This document shows, one piece after another, positions 33,091-40,376 of a stretch of DNA of 51,390 bases. The stretch spans positions 1-51,390 of the forward strand of contig NZ_JAIOAB010000052.1 of assembly GCF_019890635.1 (NCBI RefSeq), in the 5' to 3' direction. Made by a program: the position numbers and the translations under genes. This DNA comes from Streptomyces sennicomposti (GTDB lineage Bacteria; Actinomycetota; Actinomycetes; Streptomycetales; Streptomycetaceae). The notes beneath the pieces are model-generated. The model was not told the origin of the DNA and ran no database searches. It was given only the letters and a program-made list of their open reading frames with translations. Numbering within the stretch: the stretch's first letter is position 1; each line of letters opens with the position of its first letter.

Positions 33091-33124
33091 GGAGGGGCCT
33101 CCGGTGAATGCCGGAGGCCCCTTC
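33091..33124. terminator. Terminator after tRNA-Leu
   Basis: AGGGGCCTCCGG (33093-33104) and CCGGAGGCCCCT (33111-33122) form a perfect 12-bp stem with loop TGAATG. It serves the tRNA and the convergent amidohydrolase gene. Confidence 0.88.
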
Positions 33125-33136
33125 CGCATGTCGGCG

Positions 33137-33964
33137 TCAGCCCTCCGTACCCGCTCCGACCGCCTCCACCAGCCGCGCCACCGCATCCGCCAGCGCGTCC
33201 AGCCCCGGGCCGGCCGGGCCGCCCGGCTCGCGCATGTACACGTCCCGGCGGATCTCGATCATCAGCGCGCTGACCCTCGGGTCCGTCCCGTAGTGCGCCA
33301 GCGGTACGTACGCCCCCTGGAAGGGGCTGTCGACGGCGGTGCCGCCGAAGTCCGCGAACGCCTTCTCCGCCTGGGCCAGCAGCTTCGGCGGGGTGTGGAA
33401 GTCGTCGCGCCCCAGGCAGATCGGCGGGCGGGGGCCGTCGCCGTGCAGTTCGTAGGGCAGGGGCGCGGTCGGGTACGAGTGCACGTCCACGATCACCGCC
33501 CGGCCCACCGCCGCCAGCCGTTCGCCGACCGCGTCGGTCATGGCGGCGGCGTACGGGCGGAAGTACCGGTCGACGAGCGGCTGTCCGTCGTGTCCGGCCG
33601 GGCGCAGCTCCGCGCGGTGCGTGGTCCGCGTGTACACGGCGCCCATGCCCACCGACAGCATCTCCTCCCGCTCGTCCGGGAACCGCTCGGGGTCGATCAC
33701 CAGCCGCGAGAGCCGGTTCACGAACCGCCAGGGGGTGAGGGAGGCGCGGGCGGCGGCGGCCTCCGCGATCTTCGCGGTGTGCGCGTCGGTGATGTGGTCC
33801 AGTTCGCGTTCCAGCGCGGCGTCGTCCAGCGTGATCCCGGCGCGGACGTCGGCGGGAATCGTCCGCGAGGAGTGCGGGACGTGGAGGATCACGGGGGAGT
33901 CGGGCGCGCCGGGAAGGTACGCGAAGGACTTGAAGGGCTCCGGGGAGGAGGACACGTCGCTCAT
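33137..33964 (-). CDS. N-formylglutamate amidohydrolase family protein
   Basis: The product is 275 residues. The family pattern is clear: VILHVPHSSRTIP near the N-terminus, ITDAHTAKIA, RFVNRLSRLVIDPERFPDE, VDRYFRPYAAAM, AVIVDVHSYPTAPLPYE with its metal-binding His, and ALMIEIRRDVYMRE. N-formylglutamate deformylases release glutamate and formate in the late histidine degradation pathway of some bacteria. No hut genes are nearby, so the true substrate may differ. It is cytoplasmic and metal-dependent. It is divergent from the nucleotidyltransferase operon and shares a terminator with the tRNA. Confidence 0.88.
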   Translation of the reverse strand: MSDVSSSPEPFKSFAYLPGAPDSPVILHVPHSSRTIPADVRAGITLDDAALERELDHITDAHTAKIAEAAAARASLTPWRFVNRLSRLVIDPERFPDEREEMLSVGMGAVYTRTTHRAELRPAGHDGQPLVDRYFRPYAAAMTDAVGERLAAVGRAVIVDVHSYPTAPLPYELHGDGPRPPICLGRDDFHTPPKLLAQAEKAFADFGGTAVDSPFQGAYVPLAHYGTDPRVSALMIEIRRDVYMREPGGPAGPGLDALADAVARLVEAVGAGTEG

Positions 33965-34183
33965 CTGAAAAGAAGTCTCCGTAGCGTGTCGAGCTGGATC
34001 GTACGTCGAGAGGCAAGCGCGCCTCCCGCCTGCCCGACCGGACCGGTGCGGAGCACCGTCGATCAGGTCCGGTGATCATAGGGCAGGCCTGTGACAGCCC
34101 CGGAGCACCGGCGTGCGGCCGGTGGACCGCCGGGTGCGGTCGGTCGTACGCCGCTGTCAGTGGTGATCGTTACGGTTCGAGCC

Positions 34184-34933
34184 GTGAACGCGGAACGAGA
34201 CGGTGGCGGCGGTCGGCCGGAGCGGCACGAGGGCGATTTCGAGACGCACCTGACACTGGAGCCGGACGGCGGCGAAGGCGGTGCGGAGCGCGTCCGCGCC
34301 TGGGCGGCCCGGCACGGACTGAAGTACACGCACATCCTGCTCGATCGGGGCCGTACCCCGAACCAGCCGATGCTGACCTGGCAGGGCCGGGGAACCCTGC
34401 CCGCCCAACTGGCCGAGGCCCGGAGACGGGCGGAACGGCTGCGGGGCGACGGCTTCCGGGTGATCCGGGTCAAGATCGAGGCCGCGCCCTGGAACACCGG
34501 CGTCCCGCAGACGGACGCCGAGGCCGCCGCCCTCCCCGAGGACCGGTACTTCGAGCACCACGTCAAGTTGGCCCTGTCGGGAGAGGCCGAGGTCACAGGG
34601 GTACGGGAGCTGGCCGTCGCCCACGCGGCGCACGTCTCCCGCAACGCCCGCCGGGCCGCGGCAGCGGGCCGACAGGAACGCTTCGTCACCCAGCGGTGCC
34701 GGGGCGTCGGCGGGCGGGAAGCCGGCCGGCGCCTGGACGCCCTGCTCGGCTCCCTCGCCGGGGCCGGGCACACGGTTCTGGAAGTGGAGCGGGAGTTCGT
34801 CGTGCACGACGACAACCTGGCCGTGGACGCCGGCTGGATGGGGGAAGCCGGCCCCGGCCGCGAGGGCCGTGGCGACGGCGGAGGCCGCGGGCGCGACGCC
34901 GGTGCCGGCCACGACGGACCGAGGGCCGCGTGA
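34184..34933 (+). CDS. Unknown protein coupled to an AbiEii-like nucleotidyltransferase
   Basis: The product is 249 residues from GTG 34184. This start has no Shine-Dalgarno, but TACGGT (34171-34176) sits 7 bases upstream, which fits a leaderless mRNA; GTG 34091 is an in-frame alternative. The protein has two similar-looking alpha/beta halves: FETHLTLEPDG with HGLKYTHILLDRGRTPNQPML, and YFEHHVKLAL with GHTVLEVEREFVVHDDN. Charged conserved-looking residues cluster in FVTQRC and VEREFVVHD. The C-terminal 30 residues are Gly/Arg/Asp-rich and disordered. Its stop overlaps the GTG of the next gene (GTGA), so the two are translationally coupled. I do not recognise the fold with confidence. A role as partner or antidote of the nucleotidyltransferase is inference from coupling alone. 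Confidence 0.72.
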   Translation: MNAERDGGGGRPERHEGDFETHLTLEPDGGEGGAERVRAWAARHGLKYTHILLDRGRTPNQPMLTWQGRGTLPAQLAEARRRAERLRGDGFRVIRVKIEAAPWNTGVPQTDAEAAALPEDRYFEHHVKLALSGEAEVTGVRELAVAHAAHVSRNARRAAAAGRQERFVTQRCRGVGGREAGRRLDALLGSLAGAGHTVLEVEREFVVHDDNLAVDAGWMGEAGPGREGRGDGGGRGRDAGAGHDGPRAA

Positions 34934-35940
34934 CGCCTCGGACCCCGCCCCGGGCTCCCCGGGCCACGGTTCCCGCCGACGCCCGCGCGGCCCGGCGCGC
35001 CGTGCTGGACCACGTGCTGGCCCTCGTCGCGGACGCCCCCTGGAGCGGGGGCCTGGTGCTGCGCGGCAGCATGGTCCTGGCCGCGTGGACGCCGGGCGCG
35101 GCGCGCGAACCGGCCGACCTGGACTGGATCGTCCTGGAGGGCGCCGTAGGGGTCGATCCGCTCGATCCGTACCCGTACGTCGACCGGCTCGCCACCGTGC
35201 AGCAGTGGCCCGAGGCGGCCGGCGGCGCGGCGCGGTACGAGATCTGGGGCGAGGAGGAGTTCGGCACCGGCGGCTGCCGCCCCCTGCTCCCACCGGAGGG
35301 TCTGCACTGGGTGTACGACGAGGACGGCGACGCCTTCGAGACGGCCTCGCCGCCGTACCAGGATCTGCTCGACCGGGTGGCGCGGTGGCCGCGGGCCGCC
35401 CCCGGTGTGCGCCTGGCCGCGGACGCCGCACGGACGGACGGCACATGGGCGTACGGTCACTACGACACGCCGGGCGTGCGGCTGGTCATCCCCTGGCACG
35501 CGGAAGGGCTGCCGCCGGGCGAGGTCCAGCTGGACTTCGCCCGTGACGAGTGCCTGCCCGAGCCGCCGGTGTGGACCCTGGTACCGCGGGGCGACGGCGG
35601 GCCGCCCACGGCCGTGCGGACGGCGAGCCGCGAACTGTCGCTCGCCTGGAAGCTGTTGTGGCTGCACACCGACAGCCGCGGGGACTGCGGAGCCCGGGGC
35701 AAGGACCTGTACGACGCGGTGGTCCTCGCCGAGCTGGACGGCGTCGACCTCTCCCCGCGCCTGCTGCGGAAGGTGCTGCGCGGGGCGCCGGATTCCTTCT
35801 CCACCCTGGAGCCGGCCGGTTGGGACGTGGACTGGGCGGAGTTCAGGAACCGGAACCCCTGGGTGACGGGCACGGCCCGGCACTGGCTCGACCGGCTCGT
35901 CCGGGCGCTGGGGCCGGTGCTCGGGGAGGGCCTGCGCTGA
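34930..35940 (+). CDS. Nucleotidyltransferase, AbiEii/AbiGii toxin-like family
   Basis: The product is 336 residues from GTG 34930, overlapping the previous stop by 4 bases. Nucleotidyltransferase-fold signatures are in order: LRGSMVLAAW (Gly46-Ser47), then ADLDW with Asp63 and Asp65, and a third acidic residue, Asp202 in VQLDF. The C-terminal part has LSLAWKLLWL and RGKDLYDAVVLAE, the Lys and Asp-Leu-Tyr-Asp pattern of the AbiEii family. AbiEii proteins transfer nucleotides and act as toxins in type IV toxin-antitoxin/phage-abortive systems. The usual AbiEi partner with an N-terminal helix-turn-helix is absent; instead the unknown gene upstream is coupled to it. It could also be a housekeeping RNA- or metabolite-modifying enzyme. 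Confidence 0.78.
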   Translation: MTPRTPPRAPRATVPADARAARRAVLDHVLALVADAPWSGGLVLRGSMVLAAWTPGAAREPADLDWIVLEGAVGVDPLDPYPYVDRLATVQQWPEAAGGAARYEIWGEEEFGTGGCRPLLPPEGLHWVYDEDGDAFETASPPYQDLLDRVARWPRAAPGVRLAADAARTDGTWAYGHYDTPGVRLVIPWHAEGLPPGEVQLDFARDECLPEPPVWTLVPRGDGGPPTAVRTASRELSLAWKLLWLHTDSRGDCGARGKDLYDAVVLAELDGVDLSPRLLRKVLRGAPDSFSTLEPAGWDVDWAEFRNRNPWVTGTARHWLDRLVRALGPVLGEGLR

Positions 35941-35996
35941 GACGCGCGGTGCGGCGACGTCGCTGCCGCCCGGCGTGGCGGGGGAGAGGCCCCGGA

Positions 35997-36040
35997 CCGC
36001 TGCCCCCGGTCGGCACCCCAGAGGCTGGCCGGGGCAGCGG
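35997..36040. terminator. Hairpin between nucleotidyltransferase and membrane-protein genes
   Basis: CCGCTGCCCC (35997-36006) pairs with GGGGCAGCGG (36031-36040), a 10-bp stem with a large GC-rich loop, between convergent genes. A second small hairpin, GGGCGC-GTCA-GCGCCC (36039-36054), covers the next gene's stop. Confidence 0.55.
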
Positions 36041-36045
36041 GCGCG

Positions 36046-36609
36046 TCAGCGCCCGACCCGTTGCCGGCCCGGCGCCGGCGTGTGCTGGCGGCCCGCGCGG
36101 GCGTACGCGGCCGCCGCGGCGAGGAACACGCCCAGGACCGCGGCGGGGGTCGCGGCAGTCAGCCACGCCGCGTCGCCGTCCGGCCCCGAGGCGGCGTGCA
36201 GGACCGCGACGGCCACGGCCGCCGCAGCGCCGCACCCCACGACGGCCGCGACGGCACGGCGGGAGCGGCCCGGACCGGCGGGCGAGGGGACGTACCCCAG
36301 CCGCGCCCACTGCCCGGCCGCCTCCCGCTCCTCGCGCCGCCGCCGTACGACGGCGTACAGGCGCAGGGCGATCGTGGCGGCGGCCCCGACGGCGGCCGCG
36401 GCGAGCGGCGTCCACCAGCCCTCCGCCACCAGCAGCAGCACGGCCAGGACGCCCGCGCCGGACCAGCCGGTCAGGCAGGCCGCCGCCGCGATGCGCCGCG
36501 AGTCGGGCCGGTCGGCGCCGGCCCGCAGGTCGGCGAGGGCCGGCAGGTACCAGACGCACCCGGCGGCGGTGAGCGCGGCGGCGCCGAGCGCGGCGACGGC
36601 GTGTGCCAT
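36046..36609 (-). CDS. Integral membrane protein downstream of ctaD
   Basis: The product is 187 residues. About five hydrophobic segments are visible: the N-terminal AVAALGAAALTAAGCVWYL, GVLAVLLLVAEGWWTPLAAAAVG, AVAAVVGCGAAAAVAVAVLHA and AAVLGVFLAAAAAYARA. A cytoplasmic Arg/Glu-rich loop (VVRRRREEREAAG) lies in the middle. It begins 3 bases after the ctaD stop, so it is almost certainly co-transcribed with ctaD. It does not look like a standard oxidase subunit (no CuA motif, no CtaE-like seven-helix pattern). It may be an accessory or assembly factor, but this rests on context only. Confidence 0.72.
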   Translation of the reverse strand: MAHAVAALGAAALTAAGCVWYLPALADLRAGADRPDSRRIAAAACLTGWSGAGVLAVLLLVAEGWWTPLAAAAVGAAATIALRLYAVVRRRREEREAAGQWARLGYVPSPAGPGRSRRAVAAVVGCGAAAAVAVAVLHAASGPDGDAAWLTAATPAAVLGVFLAAAAAYARAGRQHTPAPGRQRVGR

Positions 36610-36612
36610 GGC

Positions 36613-38364
36613 CTACCTCGCCGCCGCTTCGGCCTCGACGGCGGCGCCGGTCCCGGCCGCGGCGTCCAGCGCGGCGATCTCCGGGTGGTGCAGGTCGAAC
36701 GCCGGGGACTCGCTGCGGATGCGCGGCAGGGAGGTGAAGTTGTGCCGCGGCGGCGGGCAGGAGGTGGCCCACTCCAGCGAACGGCCGTAGCCCCAGGGGT
36801 CGTCGGTGTGCACCCGCTCGCCGTACTTCGCGGTCCGCCACACGTTGTAGAAGAACGGCAGGATCGACAGGCCCAGCAGGAACGCCCCGATGGTGGACAG
36901 GGTGTTGAGGGTGGTGAAGCCGTCGGCGGCGAGGTAGTCGGCGTAGCGGCGCGGCATGCCCTCGGCGCCCAGCCAGTGCTGTACCAGGAAGGTGAGGTTG
37001 AAGCCGACGGTCAGCGTCCAGAAGGTGATCTTGCCGAGCCGTTCGTCGAGCATCTTGCCGGTGAACTTCGGCCACCAGAAGTGGAATCCGGCGAACATCG
37101 CGTACACCACCGTGCCGAACACCGTGTAGTGGAAGTGCGCCACCACGAAGTACGAGTCGGAGACGTGGAAGTCCAGCGGCGGCGCGGCCAGGATGACGCC
37201 GGTCAGCCCGCCGAAGACGAACGTCACCAGGAAGCCCACCGTCCACAGCATCGGTGTCTCGAAGGACAGCGAGCCCTTCCACATGGTGCCGATCCAGTTG
37301 AAGAACTTCACCCCGGTCGGCACCGCGATCAGGAACGTCATGAAGGAGAAGAACGGCAGCAGCACCCCGCCGGTGACGTACATGTGGTGCGCCCACACGG
37401 TGACCGAGAGGCCCGAGATGGCGATGGTCGCGCCGACCAGGCCCATGTAGCCGAACATCGGCTTGCGGGAGAAGACCGGCACCACCTCGGAGACGATCCC
37501 GAAGAACGGCAGCGCCAGGATGTACACCTCGGGGTGCCCGAAGAACCAGAACAGGTGCTGCCACAGCAGCGCGCCGCCGTTGGCCGCGTCGAAGATGTGG
37601 CTGCCGAACTTGCGGTCGCACTCCAGTGCGAACAGCGCCGCCGCCAACACGGGGAAGACGATCAGGACGAGCAGTGCGGTCAGCAGCACGTTCCACACGA
37701 AGATCGGCATCCGGAACATGGTCATGCCCGGTGCGCGCATGCAGATGATCGTGGTGATGAAGTTGACCGCCCCGAGGATGCTGCCGAAGCCGGACAGCGC
37801 CACGCCCATGATCCACATGTCGGCGCCGAGCCCCGGCGAGTGCACCGCGTCCGACAGCGGCGCGTACAGGAACCAGCCGAAGTCGGCGGCCCCGTCCGGG
37901 GTCAGGAAACCGAACGCGGCGATCGAGGAGCCGAACAGGAACAGCCAGTAGGCGAGCATGTTCAGCCGCGGGAAGGCCACGTCCGGTGCGCCGATCTGCA
38001 ACGGCATGATCCAGTTGGCGAACCCGGTGAACAGCGGCATCGCGAACATCAGCAGCATGATCGAGCCGTGCATCGTGAACGCCTGGTTGAACTGCTCGTT
38101 CGACATCAACTGCAGGCCGGGTCGGGCGAGTTCGGCGCGCATCAGCAGCGCCATCACCCCGCCGACGATGAAGAACACGAAGGCGGTGACGAGATACATC
38201 GTCCCGATCTTCTTGTGGTCGGTGGTGGTCAGCCACTCGATCCAGGACGGCCGCGCGGAGGCGCGCTCCGCCCCGCGGGCCGGTGTCGCCCGCCCTCCGT
38301 CCGCCGCCGCGATCCCGTCCCCCGGCGGCACTGCCGCCGCCTGTTCTGCCCGCACCTCGTCCAC
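36613..38364 (-). CDS. ctaD: Cytochrome c oxidase subunit I (aa3-type), orphan copy
   Basis: The product is 583 residues from GTG 38364, with GGGAGG 9 bases upstream. The first 50 residues are Ala/Arg-rich; the oxidase core starts at WLTTTDHKKIGTMYL. Twelve hydrophobic helices follow, with haem and copper ligands in AFTMHGSIMLLMF-type helix II, FWFFGHPEVYILALPFFG (CuB His and the His-Glu-Val-Tyr region), VWAHHMY and VAHFHYTVFG. The enzyme reduces oxygen to water with electrons from cytochrome c or the bcc complex and pumps protons. The ctaC, ctaE and qcr genes are not adjacent, so this is probably an accessory ctaD copy. A small membrane protein gene follows directly. Confidence 0.94.
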   Translation of the reverse strand: MDEVRAEQAAAVPPGDGIAAADGGRATPARGAERASARPSWIEWLTTTDHKKIGTMYLVTAFVFFIVGGVMALLMRAELARPGLQLMSNEQFNQAFTMHGSIMLLMFAMPLFTGFANWIMPLQIGAPDVAFPRLNMLAYWLFLFGSSIAAFGFLTPDGAADFGWFLYAPLSDAVHSPGLGADMWIMGVALSGFGSILGAVNFITTIICMRAPGMTMFRMPIFVWNVLLTALLVLIVFPVLAAALFALECDRKFGSHIFDAANGGALLWQHLFWFFGHPEVYILALPFFGIVSEVVPVFSRKPMFGYMGLVGATIAISGLSVTVWAHHMYVTGGVLLPFFSFMTFLIAVPTGVKFFNWIGTMWKGSLSFETPMLWTVGFLVTFVFGGLTGVILAAPPLDFHVSDSYFVVAHFHYTVFGTVVYAMFAGFHFWWPKFTGKMLDERLGKITFWTLTVGFNLTFLVQHWLGAEGMPRRYADYLAADGFTTLNTLSTIGAFLLGLSILPFFYNVWRTAKYGERVHTDDPWGYGRSLEWATSCPPPRHNFTSLPRIRSESPAFDLHHPEIAALDAAAGTGAAVEAEAAAR

Positions 38365-38714
38365 CGGACGGTGCCTCCCGATCCTGCTCGCTCCATCGAC
38401 ACGACGACGAGCCGGAGACACCCGCTCCGCACACACTCGGACCAGGCCCGGCCGGCCGCCGCCCCATGATCGTCGCGGGGGCGGGGGGTCCTGATAGGGC
38501 CGAACAGTCCCTGCGAGGGCCTCCGACGGGCCCACCGCACAGGGACCTCCAGCCCCGGCGGCCGCGGCGTCGGAGACCCGGGAAGCCTCGGGTGTCATTC
38601 ACCACAATGGGTCCATTTCGGACGTTTGGATGCGAAGGTGGTTCGAGAGGTGCGCCTCCCCCGGGGAGTCGCCGCCTCCAGTGAGATGCGAAGACCAAGG
38701 CATGGGAGAAGCGT
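38365..38714. other. Divergent intergenic region between ctaD and the L,D-transpeptidase gene
   Basis: About 350 bases that must hold both promoters. I see no clear gene. The segment 38595-38640 (TCATTCACCACAATGG, CATTTCGGACGTTTGG) is relatively AT-rich and is the best place for promoter elements. GGGAGAAG at 38704-38711 is the ribosome site of the transpeptidase gene. Confidence 0.4.
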
Positions 38715-39953
38715 TTGACCACGGCACAACGACGCACCAGGGTGGCGGCGGCGACCGGCGTACTGGGCGGCGTGCTCGCAGCCACGGCCCTCGGCGGCAC
38801 CGCCAGCGCCGCCACCGGCGGCAACGACGCCGGGAGCCCTCCGAAGGCGCACGCCTCGGTGGGTCCGACGGCTGCCCAGGACGCTTCCGACGCCCGGATA
38901 AAGATCACCCCGGGGCAGGGCGCCCACAACGTCGCAGTCGACGGTCCCGTGAAGGTCACCGTCAGTGACGGAAAGCTCACCAAGGTGACCATGACGGCCG
39001 TCGCGACCGGCGCCGAGATCCCGGGCACCCTGTCCGCCGACGGCACGTCCTGGCAGCCGGACGGCGCGCTGAAGCGGGCCACCCGCTACCAGATCGCCGC
39101 CGAGGCCGCGGACGCCAAGGGCCGCTCCGCCACCGCGAACGCCACGATCAGCACGCTCTCCCCGGCCAACGACTTCGTCGGACACGTGTCGCCGCAGAAC
39201 GGCTCGACCGTCGGCGTGGGCATGCCCGTGACGGTGACCTTCGACAAGATGGTCGCCGACAAGGCCGCCGTGGAGTCGAAGATCCACGTCAGCACCAGCA
39301 GCGGCCAGCAGGTCGTCGGCCACTGGCTCAACGACGGCCGCCTGGACTTCCGCCCCCAGAGCTACTGGAAGCCCGGCTCCACCGTCACCGTCACGCTCGA
39401 CTCCCACGGCGTCCGCAAGACGGTCACGTTCAAGATCGGCCGCAGCCAGATCAGCACGGTCGACGCCCGGACGAAGCAGATGACCGTCGTACGGAACGGC
39501 AAGACCCTCAAGACCGTGCCGATCTCCTCGGGCAGCGCCGAGCACCCGACGTACAACGGCCAGATGGTCATCTCCGAGAAGTTCCGGCACATCCGGATGA
39601 ACGCCTCGAGCGTCAACCTCACGACGGACGACGGCAAGCCCGCGTACGACATCGAGTCCGTGCCGCACGCCATGCGCCTGTCCGACTCGGGCACGTTCAT
39701 CCACGGCAACTACTGGAGCGCCCCCTCGGTCTTCGGCAAGGTCAACACCAGCCACGGCTGCGTGGGCCTGAAGGACGCCAGGGACGGCGGCGACCCCAAG
39801 CAGCCCGCCGCGTGGTTCTTCGACCACTCGATGATCGGCGACGTCGTGATCGTCAAGAACTCCAAGGTCAGCACACCCCTGGCCCCGGACAACGGCCTCA
39901 GCGACTGGAACGTGCCGTGGAGCCAGTGGACCGCGGGCGGCACGAACGGCTGA
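38715..39953 (+). CDS. Secreted L,D-transpeptidase (YkuD) with Ig-like domains
   Basis: The product is 412 residues from a TTG start at 38715, with GGAG 6 bases upstream. A signal peptide covers about 1-33 (RRTRVAAATGVLGGVLAATALG, TASA). Two Ig-like beta domains follow at about 60-145 and 150-245 (ITPGQGAHNVAVDGPVKVTV; HVSPQNGSTVGVGMPVTVTF). The catalytic YkuD domain at about 250-390 has HGNYWSAPSVFG and the signature NTSHGCVGL, with His347 and nucleophile Cys349. The enzyme makes 3-3 cross-links between diaminopimelate residues in peptidoglycan. No lipobox is seen, so it is probably released or wall-bound. The Ig-Ig-YkuD layout is the standard actinobacterial one. Confidence 0.93.
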   Translation: MTTAQRRTRVAAATGVLGGVLAATALGGTASAATGGNDAGSPPKAHASVGPTAAQDASDARIKITPGQGAHNVAVDGPVKVTVSDGKLTKVTMTAVATGAEIPGTLSADGTSWQPDGALKRATRYQIAAEAADAKGRSATANATISTLSPANDFVGHVSPQNGSTVGVGMPVTVTFDKMVADKAAVESKIHVSTSSGQQVVGHWLNDGRLDFRPQSYWKPGSTVTVTLDSHGVRKTVTFKIGRSQISTVDARTKQMTVVRNGKTLKTVPISSGSAEHPTYNGQMVISEKFRHIRMNASSVNLTTDDGKPAYDIESVPHAMRLSDSGTFIHGNYWSAPSVFGKVNTSHGCVGLKDARDGGDPKQPAAWFFDHSMIGDVVIVKNSKVSTPLAPDNGLSDWNVPWSQWTAGGTNG

Positions 39954-40030
39954 CGCCGGGTCCTTGACGCCGGGTACTCCTGTACGCACCTGAGCGTGCG
40001 CTCCTCTCCGCCGGGCGGCGGCCGACACCA

Positions 40031-40122
40031 CGTCGGTCGCCGCCCGCGGCGTCGAGGGGGACCGCGTCGGCCGCCGCCTGCGGCGTCGAGGGGGACCGCG
40101 TCGGCCGCCGTCCGCGGCGTCG
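40031..40122. repeat. Tandem repeat, 34 bp, about 2.7 copies
   Basis: Units starting CGTCGG(T/C)CGCCGCC and ending GCGTCGAGGGGGACCG occupy 40031-40064 and 40065-40098, with a partial third to 40122. They differ at two or three positions. The surrounding gap (39954-40273) is GC-rich; GACGCCGGG is also doubled at 39953-39972. No gene is visible in it. Confidence 0.8.
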
Positions 40123-40273
40123 GGGCGGTGCCGGATCGGCCCCGGGCCGGGCGGCGCGCAGCCGCCGGCGTCGACGCTCGCGGTCCCTCGACCCGTCGGG
40201 CGCACGAGCACCCGACCTCGCCCCGCGCGCCGCAACTCGGCCCGTGGGGCGCGCTGTTAATGGTCCGGACCTG

Positions 40274-40323
40274 TTGACGCCGCATACCGGCGATGATTCA
40301 CTCCGTGGCTGAGAGCGCTCTCT
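40274..40323 (+). promoter_or_regulatory. Putative promoter and LacI-type operator of the GH55 gene
   Basis: TTGACG (40274-40279) is a good -35. No clear -10 can be fixed at the right spacing. The perfect palindrome GAGAGCGCTCTC (40311-40322) lies downstream, 54 bases before the start codon. It keeps the GAGCGCTC core of the CebR site but differs in the outer bases, which suggests another LacI-family repressor, perhaps one sensing laminari-oligosaccharides. Confidence 0.65.
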
Positions 40324-40376
40324 CGCGGTTGGGGACCAGCCGCGGCCCCGTCTGCCCACCATGTTCAGGGAGAGCC

